64,000 nucleotides of DNA from positions 124,001 to 188,000 of the forward strand of contig NZ_JACHXJ010000001.1 of NCBI RefSeq assembly GCF_014192015.1. Reading direction: 5' to 3'. Below are positions 35,979 through 45,486 of this stretch, one piece after another. A program made the translations under genes and the position numbers. Within the stretch, counting starts at the first letter, position 1, and each line of letters begins with the position of its first letter. Source of the stretch: Paenibacillus rhizosphaerae. GTDB taxonomy: Bacteria > Bacillota > Bacilli > Paenibacillales > Paenibacillaceae. The notes below the pieces were generated by a model. That model ran no database searches. It had not been told where the DNA came from and worked only from the letters and a program-made list of their open reading frames with translations.

Positions 35979-37037
35979 ATGAAGGTATGGAAAATAGGAG
36001 TCGTGGGAACCGGCTGGTGGTCGGAGAAACATTTGAATGCCTGGCGCAGCATTCCTGAGGCTGAAATCATGGCTCTTTGCGACCTTAATGAGGAAAGGTT
36101 ACATGCGAAAGCAGCTGCTTTTGGTGTATCTAAGAGCAATTTGTACAGCAGTTTTTCCGAAATGCTCGAAAAAGCGGATATCGATATTGTGGATATCGTA
36201 ACGGCGCCTGAAACTCATCTTGAGCTTGTACAGTACGCTGCTGCCAGCGGAAAGCACATGTTGTGCCAGAAACCGTTTGCAAATTCGATTGAAGAAGCTG
36301 AAGAGATGGTACGAATCGCCAAAGAGGCGGGCGTTAGGCTGATGGTGACGGAAAATTGGAGATGGCTTCAGCCATTTCAGTTGATCAAGCGTGTCATCGA
36401 GGCGGGTACACTGGGAACGCTTTATTCAGCGAGATACATACACACGGATTACTATACGCCCAGAATGGAACCCGCTGCGGTTCTGCCCCAGCCATTCTTC
36501 CGGGAGATGCCGAAGCTTCTCTTTTTTGAAATGGGAGCCCATTGGTTTGACACCTGGAGATTTCTGTTTGGAACGCCAGAGCGGCTTTATGCGGAGATTC
36601 AACGGATCAGCCCTTATATAACAGGTGAAGATACCGGTATTGTGGTGATGGGTTATGATCATTTTTGCGGATATCTCGACGCCAGCTGGGCGACAAGGCA
36701 GAAGCTGGATCGCCCGCTCGGAACAGGGGTCGGACCGGTGCATTTGGAGCAGCTTGTCATTGATGGTTCCGAGGCAACGCTCAAAATGTATACCTCAGGC
36801 AAAATCTCGCTTGTCAGCAAGGACGGATCCAATGAGTGGATGATTGCGGAAACCACCGAACTGGATCATGAAGCAAGTCATATCCGGCTTCAATCTCATT
36901 TTTTGGAATGCCTGCAAAGCGGCGCTGCGTTTGATACCGAGGGCAGCGACAATTTGATAACCTTGAGCATGGTATTTGGTGTGTATGAGAGCGCTGCAAA
37001 ACACGAACCGGTGAAGATTGGAGGAAAGAACGCGTGA
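35979..37037 (+). CDS. Gfo/Idh/MocA-family dehydrogenase
   Basis: A 352-aa NAD(P)-dependent sugar dehydrogenase. The N terminus is KIGVVGTGWWSEKHLNAWRS. The segment VTAPETHLELVQYAAASGKH leads to MLCQKPFANS, where the usual EKP motif is QKP. The C-terminal alpha/beta domain contains ENWRWLQPFQLIKRVIEAGT. Known D-apiose dehydrogenase belongs to this family, so it is a candidate for the first oxidation step, to apionolactone. It starts one base after the previous stop, and it overlaps the next gene by four bases. Confidence 0.88.
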   Translation: MKVWKIGVVGTGWWSEKHLNAWRSIPEAEIMALCDLNEERLHAKAAAFGVSKSNLYSSFSEMLEKADIDIVDIVTAPETHLELVQYAAASGKHMLCQKPFANSIEEAEEMVRIAKEAGVRLMVTENWRWLQPFQLIKRVIEAGTLGTLYSARYIHTDYYTPRMEPAAVLPQPFFREMPKLLFFEMGAHWFDTWRFLFGTPERLYAEIQRISPYITGEDTGIVVMGYDHFCGYLDASWATRQKLDRPLGTGVGPVHLEQLVIDGSEATLKMYTSGKISLVSKDGSNEWMIAETTELDHEASHIRLQSHFLECLQSGAAFDTEGSDNLITLSMVFGVYESAAKHEPVKIGGKNA

Positions 37038-37774
37038 TTATTGACGTCCATGCCCATTTGGGATGGGATCATGTATTTGATGAGGATTTTACATGGGAAG
37101 AACAGCTGGAGAAGCATCAAACATTCAGCGTGGATAAGACGATTCTCCAGCCGGCCTCATGCCACGATATCGAGACGGTACGAGAGCAGCACGACCGAAT
37201 TGCCCGAGCGGCAAGGGATTACCCGGGGCAATTTTACGGGATGGCCAATCCGAATCCCCATTTAAAAGACGCGGTCTATGAAGAAGAAGTCAGACGGTGC
37301 GTCGAGGAGCTTGGATTTGTGGGGATCAAGATTCACACATTCGCCCATGCCGTTCATCCGGGAGGGCGAGACGGCACGAAGGTATTTAAGCTGGCCCAAA
37401 AGTTGAATGTTCCGGTCATGGTGCATACCGGCGCGGGGATTCCTTTTGCCAACCCGACCAATCTGATTGCCCCGGCTCTTGCTTTCCCTGACGTCAACAT
37501 CGTTATGGCTCACTGCGGCATGATGATTATGGCAGGCGAGACCGCGATCGCCATGAAGGCGGCGCCCAATCTCTATGCTGATATTACATGGACCGCCGGG
37601 TTCAATTTACGGCATTGGGCGCATGAGTTTGGAGCTCATCGTTTTTTGTTCGGGACCGATCATGCGGACAACGCAGGCACGGAACTGGCCAAAGTCAAAA
37701 CATGCGGATTGACGGAAGAGGAGCAGGAATGGATTTTGCATCAAAGTGCGCAGTCGGTTTACCGGCTAAAATGA
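37034..37774 (+). CDS. Amidohydrolase-2-type TIM barrel hydrolase, candidate sugar lactonase
   Basis: A 246-aa metal-dependent hydrolase. The HxH motif appears in IIDVHAHLG, other ligands in VPVMVHTGAGIPF and VNIVMAHCGMM, and the terminal Asp in RFLFGTDHADNAG. pfam04909 enzymes hydrolyse lactones, decarboxylate or deaminate. Between a sugar dehydrogenase and an oxidoisomerase-like protein, lactone opening is the logical role, but this is an inference. The GTG start overlaps the preceding TGA, showing coupling. Confidence 0.85.
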   Translation: MIIDVHAHLGWDHVFDEDFTWEEQLEKHQTFSVDKTILQPASCHDIETVREQHDRIARAARDYPGQFYGMANPNPHLKDAVYEEEVRRCVEELGFVGIKIHTFAHAVHPGGRDGTKVFKLAQKLNVPVMVHTGAGIPFANPTNLIAPALAFPDVNIVMAHCGMMIMAGETAIAMKAAPNLYADITWTAGFNLRHWAHEFGAHRFLFGTDHADNAGTELAKVKTCGLTEEEQEWILHQSAQSVYRLK

Positions 37775-37802
37775 TCAGACCATGAAGGAGTGTGTTTAAA
37801 CT

Positions 37803-39107
37803 GTGACCCATCGTATTCAGCGCTTAAAAGTCAGTGATAACCAGCGTTTTCTTGTCCATGAAGACGATTCGCCTTTTTTTTGGTTGGCCGATACGGCCTG
37901 GGAGCTGTTTCACAAACTGAGCCGCGAAGATGCGGATGACTATCTCCGGAATCGGTCGGAGCGTAAGTTTTCGGTTATCCAGGCGGTTGCTCTTGCAGAG
38001 TTTGAAGGATTGACGACAGAGAATGCCTATGGGCGGCTGCCTCTGAAGTCTGGCTCCGGCGGTCTTGCAGACCCGCTCCTTCCCGATGTAGAAGGGGATT
38101 ACAGCTACTGGGACCATATGGACTGGATCATCGACCGGGCGGCTTCATACGGATTGTATATCGCTCTGCTGCCGACGTGGGGCGATAAATTCAATGTGAT
38201 GTGGGGCAAGGGCCCATTGATCTTTAACCCCCAGAATGCAAGGCTTTACGGCCAGTGGCTTGGCGAGCGTTACAAGGACCGGACCAACATCATCTGGGTG
38301 CTCGGTGGCGACCGTCCACTCCATACCCGGGAACATTTCGAGATTGTCTGTTCGATGGCGGAAGGGCTTCAGGAGGGTGACGGCGGGTCGCATCTGATGA
38401 CCTTCCACCCGCCGGGAGGGCAATCTTCTTCTTTGCATGTGCATCGGGAGCCGTGGCTCGATTTCAATATGATTCAATCCGGTCACCACGAATGGGTACG
38501 CACTAACTATGAAAAGGTCGCCGCCGATTATCATCGTCAGCCGGTAAAACCGGTGGTCGACGGTGAGCCATGTTATGAGGATCATCCGATAAATTTTAAG
38601 GCGGAAAATGGTTACTTTGATGCAGCCGATGTTCGAAAAGCGGGTTACTCCGCCGTATTTGCGGGTGCATTCGGACACACTTACGGGCATCATTCCGTCT
38701 GGTCTATGACCACCGAACCGAGCACCTATTTTGTTATGACATGGAAGGATGCCATCCTGCGGCCTGGAGCGGAGCAAATGACCCACCTGCGTAACTTGAT
38801 GGAATCCCGGCCATTCCTTACGAGAATACCCGACCAAAGCTTGATCGCTGAGAATTACGGCGGCGCTAACTATATGACGGCTACGCGCGGAGAGAGTTAT
38901 GCCATGATCTATTCACCAAATGGCATTCCTTTCCGAGTCGTCATGGGCAAAATAAGCGGAGGGAATGTCAAAGCCTCCTGGTATGATCCCCGTACCGGCG
39001 CTTGGACGGATGCCGGGGAATATGTAAATCAAGGCGAAGTTGAGTACCACCCGCCCACCAGCGGCAGAGACGGGGACTGGATCCTTGTGCTGGATGGAAT
39101 TGAATAG
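37803..39107 (+). CDS. GH140-like glycoside hydrolase (DUF4038/apiosidase), cytoplasmic
   Basis: A 434-aa protein without signal peptide. It has the DUF4038 start SPFFWLADTAWELFHKL, the motifs TNIIWVLGGDRP (D170, proposed acid/base) and KPVVDGEPCYED (E255, proposed nucleophile), and the family segment YSAVFAGAFGHTYGHHSVW. A C-terminal beta domain ends SGRDGDWILVLDG. GH140 enzymes release apiose from rhamnogalacturonan II side chains. A cytoplasmic location implies that an apiose-containing oligosaccharide enters through the adjacent ABC system first. The start is GTG at 37803 with GAAGGAG about 12 bases upstream. DUF4038 proteins may have other specificities, so the substrate is inferred. Confidence 0.85.
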   Translation: MTHRIQRLKVSDNQRFLVHEDDSPFFWLADTAWELFHKLSREDADDYLRNRSERKFSVIQAVALAEFEGLTTENAYGRLPLKSGSGGLADPLLPDVEGDYSYWDHMDWIIDRAASYGLYIALLPTWGDKFNVMWGKGPLIFNPQNARLYGQWLGERYKDRTNIIWVLGGDRPLHTREHFEIVCSMAEGLQEGDGGSHLMTFHPPGGQSSSLHVHREPWLDFNMIQSGHHEWVRTNYEKVAADYHRQPVKPVVDGEPCYEDHPINFKAENGYFDAADVRKAGYSAVFAGAFGHTYGHHSVWSMTTEPSTYFVMTWKDAILRPGAEQMTHLRNLMESRPFLTRIPDQSLIAENYGGANYMTATRGESYAMIYSPNGIPFRVVMGKISGGNVKASWYDPRTGAWTDAGEYVNQGEVEYHPPTSGRDGDWILVLDGIE

Positions 39108-39130
39108 GGATAAAAAGGAGCTGATCAAGA

Positions 39131-40741
39131 ATGAAAAAGAGATTTGCCGCCATTTTGCTTGTATTCATCTTGATATTAACAGCATGCAGCGATCAGACGG
39201 AGAAAAATGAAAGCGATTCCGAACCATCCGGCCAGGACCAAAATGGCCAAATCAATATTCAATTTGGGGCAGCAATTGATCCTAACATGGAGCAGGTAGG
39301 GAAATTAGAGAAGAAGACGGGGGAAACCCTGGAAAACAACCGTTGGACGAAGCTGTTCAGTGAGAAAAATGGCGTGACCACGCAATATAAATTGATGGCT
39401 CCGCAGGCAGACTACACGCAAAAACTCAAATTGTCCATCGCTTCGGGGGATTTGCCCGACATTTTCGTCGTATCAGACAAGGCGGATTTGAAACAGCTGG
39501 CCGAAGGCGGTGCCATCCAAGAGATGGGGCCGATTTACGACCAATACGCCTCACCGCTTTTAAAGAGCATCATTGAGGCAGAGACCAAGAAGGTCTTTGA
39601 TCAAGTAACGTACGGAGGCAAAATTTACGGTATCCCCGCGAAAATGCCCTCAACGAATGGTTATAATCACCTATGGATTCGTGAGGATTGGCTTCAGAAA
39701 CTTGGCCTAAAAAGACCAAAGACGATGGATGATGTTTACAACATCGCAGTAGCCTTCGCGAAGCAGGACCCCGATGGAAACGGCAAGGCGGATACGTTCG
39801 GGCTTGGGCTGCACAAGGATTTCTTGAACGGAATGAAAGGGATCTTCTGGGGTTATAAGGCTTATCCCGAATTTTGGTACAAAAACGACTCGGGGCAGAT
39901 TGTTTTTGGAAGTGTGCAGCCGGAAATGAAAAAACCTCTTGAACTGCTGGCAAAAATGTATAGTGAAGGTCTTGTGGACCATGAATTTGGTTCAAAAGAC
40001 GAAGCCAAAATGCTCGAGTCGGTCGTCGCAGGAAAGACAGGGATGATCTACGCGCCCCACTGGACGGCATATTCGGTTGAGAAAACGATGGAGAACGACC
40101 CCAATTGCAAGTGGATTGTCGTACCGTTGCCAACAGATGGTTCGGACCCGATTCAAATTCCTCTGTCCAATTCGGCGGATGGGGCTTATGTCGTAAACAA
40201 GGATTTTAAGCATCCCGAAAAATTGGTGGAAATGTTAAACACCTATGTGGATGCGCTATTTGGGGAGAATGCAGATTTCAATAAGTATTGGTCTGACGGG
40301 GACATTGATTCCGTATGGGCGATGAGCCCGATTCATACGCTGGATCCATCCCTCGATCTAAAAGGGCATCAAGATATCAAGAAGGCGCTCGCAAACAACA
40401 CAACGGATCAATTGACGGGAGTAGCGAAAGGCTTCTATAAGACGATGCAGGACGGCGTTTGGGGAATGAGTATGATGTTCGGACCGAAGGATACACCTTT
40501 TGCTTTCGTTGACCAAACCTATCCGGATCAGGTGATCTGGAGTGAATTTGAGGGGGCACCGACGCCTACCATGGCAACGAACTGGAGCTCGATGAGCGAG
40601 CTGCTAAATACAGAGTTTACCGCAATGGTACAAGGGAAGAAAAACCTGGACAGCGATTTCGATAAGATGGTACAGAACTGGAACAACCTGGGCGGAAAAA
40701 ATGTCCTTGAAGAAGTCAATGCGCAAGCCATCAACAAATAA
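39131..40741 (+). CDS. Extracellular sugar-binding lipoprotein of a second ABC transporter
   Basis: A 536-aa solute-binding lipoprotein. The signal ends LILTAC (C19). The mature part contains DYTQKLKLSIASGDLPDIFV and NHLWIREDWLQKLGLKRPKT, typical of LipO/YtcQ-type proteins. AAAAGGAG lies before the ATG. It sits between the GH140-like gene and its two permeases, so the same transcript encodes import and intracellular cleavage. Confidence 0.92.
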   Translation: MKKRFAAILLVFILILTACSDQTEKNESDSEPSGQDQNGQINIQFGAAIDPNMEQVGKLEKKTGETLENNRWTKLFSEKNGVTTQYKLMAPQADYTQKLKLSIASGDLPDIFVVSDKADLKQLAEGGAIQEMGPIYDQYASPLLKSIIEAETKKVFDQVTYGGKIYGIPAKMPSTNGYNHLWIREDWLQKLGLKRPKTMDDVYNIAVAFAKQDPDGNGKADTFGLGLHKDFLNGMKGIFWGYKAYPEFWYKNDSGQIVFGSVQPEMKKPLELLAKMYSEGLVDHEFGSKDEAKMLESVVAGKTGMIYAPHWTAYSVEKTMENDPNCKWIVVPLPTDGSDPIQIPLSNSADGAYVVNKDFKHPEKLVEMLNTYVDALFGENADFNKYWSDGDIDSVWAMSPIHTLDPSLDLKGHQDIKKALANNTTDQLTGVAKGFYKTMQDGVWGMSMMFGPKDTPFAFVDQTYPDQVIWSEFEGAPTPTMATNWSSMSELLNTEFTAMVQGKKNLDSDFDKMVQNWNNLGGKNVLEEVNAQAINK

Positions 40742-40756
40742 GCATGACCGACAAAT

Positions 40757-40796
40757 GCGGGCTGCCCCAAGTGCTAGATGCGGGAAAGCAGCCCGC
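40757..40796 (+). other. Intercistronic hairpin between binding protein and permease
   Basis: GCGGGCTGC (40757-40765) pairs perfectly with GCAGCCCGC (40788-40796) without a T-run. Such hairpins raise the stability of binding-protein mRNA relative to permease mRNA. Confidence 0.65.
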
Positions 40797-40819
40797 TATC
40801 AAGGAAAGGATGAGCCATC

Positions 40820-41731
40820 ATGAGCAAAGGTAAAAGTTATGCCTGGAAAAGAGAGCTCCCCATGCATCTCATGCTGGTCCCAGGGCTGGTTCTTCTACTC
40901 ATTTTCGCCTACATTCCTATGACCGGCATTATGATCGCGTTCCAGCAGTTTAATCCGGTGAAAGGATTGTTTGGTCATCAAAGATGGGTAGGGCTTGATA
41001 ATTTTCATTATATTTTTTCCATGCCGAATATTTGGAGAGTCGTGGGCAATACGCTGCTCATCGCAAGCTTGAAAATCGTATGCGGCATGGTCGTTCCTAT
41101 TGTGTTCGCCCTTCTGCTGAATGAAGTGAAAAATGTGCTGTTCAAGCGGGTGACGCAGACGGTCATTTATTTTCCCTATTTCCTCTCCTGGATTATTTTA
41201 AGCGGCATCATGATCGATATTTTGTCGCCTTCCGGCGGACTGGTGAATCAATTCCTCGGCGCTTTCGGAATCAAGGGGATTTACTTTCTGGGAGAAAATA
41301 AATGGTTTCCCTTCACGATGATCGCTTCGGATGTATGGAAAAATTTCGGTTTTAACACCGTCGTCTACCTGGCCGCGATCACCGGTATCGATCCGGCTTT
41401 GTATGAGGCTGCTGCTGTTGACGGGGCGAGTCGTTGGAAACAGACATGGCATGTGACATTGCCTGGAATGCGGATGATCATCGTGCTGTTAATGGTACTA
41501 AGTTTGGGGAATATTTTCGACGCCGGGTTTGACCAAATTTTCAATCTCTATAGCCCTCAGGTTTATCAGTCTGGCGATATTATCGATACGATGGTGTACC
41601 GGATGGGACTCCTCCAGTCCCAATACAGCGCCTCGACCGCGGTTGGGTTGCTGAAATCGGGTGTCTCGTTCGTACTGATCACATCATCCTATTATCTGGC
41701 ATATCGGCTGTTCCGATATCGGCTGTTTTAG
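40820..41731 (+). CDS. Sugar ABC transporter permease (LplB type)
   Basis: A 303-aa permease with six membrane segments, starting KRELPMHLMLVPGLVLLLIF. The EAA loop is DPALYEAAAVDGASRWKQTW. It pairs with the following permease and the 39131 lipoprotein. No ATPase gene is present, so a shared MsmX-like ATPase is expected. Confidence 0.93.
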   Translation: MSKGKSYAWKRELPMHLMLVPGLVLLLIFAYIPMTGIMIAFQQFNPVKGLFGHQRWVGLDNFHYIFSMPNIWRVVGNTLLIASLKIVCGMVVPIVFALLLNEVKNVLFKRVTQTVIYFPYFLSWIILSGIMIDILSPSGGLVNQFLGAFGIKGIYFLGENKWFPFTMIASDVWKNFGFNTVVYLAAITGIDPALYEAAAVDGASRWKQTWHVTLPGMRMIIVLLMVLSLGNIFDAGFDQIFNLYSPQVYQSGDIIDTMVYRMGLLQSQYSASTAVGLLKSGVSFVLITSSYYLAYRLFRYRLF

Positions 41732-41742
41732 GAGGTTATATC

Positions 41743-42624
41743 ATGAAAATGGTTAATCGTTCGAGAAATCACTGGTTCAGTGTCGTGAATACTATCATTT
41801 TATCTTTGACCTGTATCATCTGTCTTATTCCGTTTATTCATATCGTATCCCTGTCATTCAGCGACAAAGCGGCCGTATTAGGGGGACTTGTTAAGCTGTG
41901 GCCGGTTCATTTTACGTGGGAGCCTTATAGCTATGTATTAGAACGGACAGCCTTCTGGCGCTCCTTCGGCATGACGCTGGAACGTGTAGTTATCGGGGCA
42001 ACCATCAACGTGCTGCTTGTCATTTTGCTGGCTTATCCTCTTTCCAAACCGAACAATAAACTGCGATTCCGTTCCGTTTATGTATGGATCTTCTTTTTCA
42101 CCATGTTGTTCAATGGCGGATTAATCCCCAATTATATTCTGGTTAAAGAACTTCACATGCTGGATACCATCTGGGCTTTAGTCCTTCCGGGCGCCGTGTC
42201 GGTATTCAATATTATTCTTATGCTGAATTTCTTTCGCGAGGTCCCTCATGAACTGGAGGATGCCGCGTTTATTGATGGAGCAGGACATATGCGGACGCTG
42301 TGGCAAATTTATGTCCCCATGTCTTTACCTGCGATTGCAACGATTACACTTTTCTGTATTGTTGGGCATTGGAATGCGTGGTTTGACGGCATGATTTATA
42401 TGAAGGGTGACCATTACCCTCTGCAAACCTACCTGCAGTCCATCGTGATCAAGTTTGACTTTAATACGATGTCGGCGAGTGAGGCTCAGAGATTAGCCAA
42501 GTTAAATGATCGTTCGGTTAAAGCGGCTCAAATGATTGTGGCTGCAATCCCCATTCTGCTTGTTTATCCGTATCTTCAAAAATACTTTGTGGCAGGAATA
42601 CGCCTTGGTAGTGTAAAAGGATAA
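41743..42624 (+). CDS. Sugar ABC transporter permease (LplC/YtcP type)
   Basis: A 293-aa partner permease with six membrane segments. The EAA loop is VPHELEDAAFIDGAGHMRTL and the end reads KYFVAGIRLGSVKG. It begins 11 bases after the previous permease with AGGAGG. The C-terminal sequence is close to that of the first operon's permease, so the two transport systems are paralogous. Confidence 0.93.
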   Translation: MKMVNRSRNHWFSVVNTIILSLTCIICLIPFIHIVSLSFSDKAAVLGGLVKLWPVHFTWEPYSYVLERTAFWRSFGMTLERVVIGATINVLLVILLAYPLSKPNNKLRFRSVYVWIFFFTMLFNGGLIPNYILVKELHMLDTIWALVLPGAVSVFNIILMLNFFREVPHELEDAAFIDGAGHMRTLWQIYVPMSLPAIATITLFCIVGHWNAWFDGMIYMKGDHYPLQTYLQSIVIKFDFNTMSASEAQRLAKLNDRSVKAAQMIVAAIPILLVYPYLQKYFVAGIRLGSVKG

Positions 42625-42656
42625 CTATTATCAGAGCCTGTGATAAGGAGTACACG

Positions 42657-44324
42657 ATGAACATAACGTTTGAGCAAAGTACCAACATCGTTGAGACCTA
42701 TGACTTCATTGAAGTTCGGATTCACGTCGAAAATCCTTCAGTCGCCAATCCGTTTACGGAGGCGGAGGTATTTGGCCAATTCGGATTAGATGTTGAGCCG
42801 TTTACATTTACACATGGACTGCCGGATGGAGAGTTGGGGACGGCAAGCATCCGGCCCGGACTCATCCCGGTAGACGGGTTTTGCGATTCGGACGACGGCA
42901 GTCTGTACCGGATTCGCTTTATGCCGAGTGAGGCGGGAGCCTATTCCTATGAGGCGGTATTTACAGCCGGCGGCCAAAAGTATCATACCTCAGGCACGTT
43001 TATGGCAGAGAACCGGGGGCGGAAAGGGCTTCTCCGGGTAGATCCGGATTTTCCGTTTCATTTTCAGTGGGATAATACGAAAGAGCATTTTTTCTATCAC
43101 GGAATGACAGCCTATCATATGCCGGGCATTCAGGATGACGCCGAAATTAGAAGGTCAATCGATCGACTGCATGCCTGCAAGGTCAACCGGATCCGGATTG
43201 CGGTAAACTCCAGCAGGGTCCGAAACGGAATGGCCTGGTTTGAGCCGGTGTATGACTCGGAGGATTTTACCTTCCTCTACGGACCTTGGATAGCCGAGCG
43301 GCCGCATGACCATACGTACCCCGGCTGGGATGTGACCCGGTTTGATATTGCTTATTGGAGAAAGCTGGAGCGGCTGCTTGCCTATGCGTTATCTAAGGAT
43401 ATAAGCGTGTCGCTCATTATGTATCTGGATGCTTATCGCAGAGGGTGCGATCCGTTTGGTCCTCACCATGCAGGTGGATTGGATGAGCAGCGTTATTATC
43501 GGTATGCCGCCGCACGGCTGGCAGCTTACTCCAATATCACATGGGACCTAACGAATGAGTACCGTTTGATTCGGCCGCACGCATGGGTGGAACGGATGGG
43601 ATATTTCCTGAAATCCTGCGATCCTTATCACCATCTGATGACTTGCCACGGACATGAGACATTTGATTTTCGGCTCTCGGGCTGGGCCGATTTTGCGGTC
43701 TACCAATGCTGGGATGAACATGGCGGCTATGCATACATGCTCCGGAACCGTGAGACACAGCTTGCCATGGGAAGAAGCATTCCGCAGGTAAATGAAGAAT
43801 ACGGGTACGAAGACCACTACCCGTCTGCCTGGGGAGAGGGTAAGAAGGCCCCGGCCCGCAGCGCGGACCGGCTTCGCCGGATAGCATGGGAGATCGCGAT
43901 GGCCGGAGGATACCAAACCAGCGGGGAATATGCGGGAAATGGTCTGGGAGGATGGTTAAACGGGCGCGGGGATGAATCGATGCTTTTGCCGAAAACGCTT
44001 GAGCCCCTGGTTCGCTTTTTTGAACATTTGGAATGGTGGAAGATGAACCCGGGACAAGTTGAACTGATTAAAGGAACTGGTTATTGCCTAGCGGAACAGG
44101 GAAGACAATATGTCATTTATGCACCGGAGGCCGGCGAAATCGGAATTGTTCTGGACAGGGGCTCGTATGAGATCAGCTGGTATAACCCGAGGGAAGGGAC
44201 CTTTTACCCTGGCTTCCGGTTGGACGGCTCCGAATTGGTGGCCCGGTGCCCGGATCAGGAAGGCGATTGGGTTGTTCGGATTCAATCAGCGGCATGCCGG
44301 ATTCCGGAGAAAACGACTCCATAG
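42657..44324 (+). CDS. DUF5060/DUF4038-type glycoside hydrolase, cytoplasmic
   Basis: A 555-aa enzyme. The N-terminal beta-sandwich (about 1-120, DUF5060-like) shows YDFIEVRIHVENPSVANPFT and SLYRIRFMPSEAGAYSYEAV. The TIM barrel (about 130-470) contains the likely catalytic NITWDLTNEYRL (N300-E301) and PQVNEEYGYEDHYP (E380/E381). A C-terminal beta domain includes GSYEISWYNPREGTF. No signal peptide is present. The architecture is related to GH140/GH-A clan enzymes acting on plant side chains. As the partner of the 37803 enzyme it would remove another residue of the same imported glycan. The specificity is unknown. Confidence 0.82.
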   Translation: MNITFEQSTNIVETYDFIEVRIHVENPSVANPFTEAEVFGQFGLDVEPFTFTHGLPDGELGTASIRPGLIPVDGFCDSDDGSLYRIRFMPSEAGAYSYEAVFTAGGQKYHTSGTFMAENRGRKGLLRVDPDFPFHFQWDNTKEHFFYHGMTAYHMPGIQDDAEIRRSIDRLHACKVNRIRIAVNSSRVRNGMAWFEPVYDSEDFTFLYGPWIAERPHDHTYPGWDVTRFDIAYWRKLERLLAYALSKDISVSLIMYLDAYRRGCDPFGPHHAGGLDEQRYYRYAAARLAAYSNITWDLTNEYRLIRPHAWVERMGYFLKSCDPYHHLMTCHGHETFDFRLSGWADFAVYQCWDEHGGYAYMLRNRETQLAMGRSIPQVNEEYGYEDHYPSAWGEGKKAPARSADRLRRIAWEIAMAGGYQTSGEYAGNGLGGWLNGRGDESMLLPKTLEPLVRFFEHLEWWKMNPGQVELIKGTGYCLAEQGRQYVIYAPEAGEIGIVLDRGSYEISWYNPREGTFYPGFRLDGSELVARCPDQEGDWVVRIQSAACRIPEKTTP

Positions 44325-44336
44325 TCAACAAACGCT

Positions 44337-44413
44337 CTGCCGGCCGATAAGATAAATTTACGATTTTCCCCTCAGAAACCGTTCGCTTTCATACCACCTT
44401 ATCGGCCAGGCAG
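44337..44413 (+). repeat. Long inverted repeat between two hydrolase genes
   Basis: CTGCCGGCCGATAAG (44337-44351) pairs with CTTATCGGCC-A-GGCAG (44398-44413), a 15-bp stem with one bulged A and a 46-base loop. No T-tract follows. It could be a regulatory RNA structure or a processing site before the GH130-like gene. Confidence 0.65.
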
Positions 44414-44478
44414 TGATAGAATGATAGGAGATTCGGATAGGCAGGATGATTGTGAATACGAAGAGGAGATGAGAAACC

Positions 44479-45486
44479 ATGAAAATAACCCGCTGTGAAT
44501 CCAATCCCATCGTTGTGCCCGGTATGTACGACTGGCGCAGGGTTACCGTATTCAATCCGGCAGTTATTTATGAAAACGGCAAGTTTTTTATGATTGAAAG
44601 AACAGCAGGAAGCCTGAATCCGTTTCAATGTTATTTCGGTTTGCTGGAGAGCGAGGACGGAGTTCATTTCAGCCATGTTCTGGACCGCCCGGTGATACAT
44701 CCCGGGCAGTTCGGTTTTCCCCATGGAAGCATTCAGGATCCGCGCATGGTTAAAATAGACGATACTTACTATTTGAATTATGCATTGCGCCCCTGTTCCA
44801 TGAGCTATCATCCAACCGGACTTGGGGTGCCCGAAAGCTTCAAACCGGCCTATCCCGACGGCTGGGGGGAAGATGCCGGGGACTGGTTAACGCGTTCCTC
44901 CATCGCCGTGTCCAAGGATCTGATACACTGGGAGTTTCTCTGTGATACGACACCGCTGAATATCAACGACAGGGATAACATACTGTTTCCCGAGAAGGTC
45001 AATGGAAAGTATGTACTTCTCCGGCGCCCCGAAGAATTCGTAGGGGAGGAATATGGGACAGATAAACCGGCCATGTGGATTACCTATTCCGATAACTTGA
45101 CCGAGTGGGAAGAACCGCGGCTGCTTGCCGATTCGGAGCAGGAGTGGGAAATCAAGAAAATAGGGGGAGCGACCCCTCCAGTCCGTACAGATCGGGGATG
45201 GCTCACACTATACCACGGGGTAGACCGGCATAATGTGTACCGGGCGGGGGCGATGCTGCTGGACCTGGACAATCCTGAGATCATCATTGCACGATCTAAA
45301 AAATGGATTATGGAACCCGAAATGTACTATGAAAAATTCGGTTTGTTTATTCCGGATGTGATATTTCCAACCGCAAATGTCGTTAAGGATGATTTGCTGT
45401 ATATTTACTATGGTTGCACAGATACGTCCATCGGACTAGCCACTGTCCCCTTGAAGGATCTGGTGGATTTCGTTCTGGAAAACTAA
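44479..45486 (+). CDS. GH130-like glycoside phosphorylase/hydrolase
   Basis: A 335-aa five-bladed beta-propeller protein. Features include NPIVVPGMYDWRRVTVFNPA, the family segment YENGKFFMIERTAG, IQDPRMVKIDDTYYLNYA and KKIGGATPPVRTDRGWLTLY followed by HGVD. These match GH130 proteins, most of which phosphorolyse beta-mannosides; some hydrolyse them. The protein is cytoplasmic. GAGGAG lies 12 bases before the ATG at 44479. It closes the apiose-type locus and suggests that the imported glycan includes a mannose-like residue. Confidence 0.85.
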   Translation: MKITRCESNPIVVPGMYDWRRVTVFNPAVIYENGKFFMIERTAGSLNPFQCYFGLLESEDGVHFSHVLDRPVIHPGQFGFPHGSIQDPRMVKIDDTYYLNYALRPCSMSYHPTGLGVPESFKPAYPDGWGEDAGDWLTRSSIAVSKDLIHWEFLCDTTPLNINDRDNILFPEKVNGKYVLLRRPEEFVGEEYGTDKPAMWITYSDNLTEWEEPRLLADSEQEWEIKKIGGATPPVRTDRGWLTLYHGVDRHNVYRAGAMLLDLDNPEIIIARSKKWIMEPEMYYEKFGLFIPDVIFPTANVVKDDLLYIYYGCTDTSIGLATVPLKDLVDFVLEN

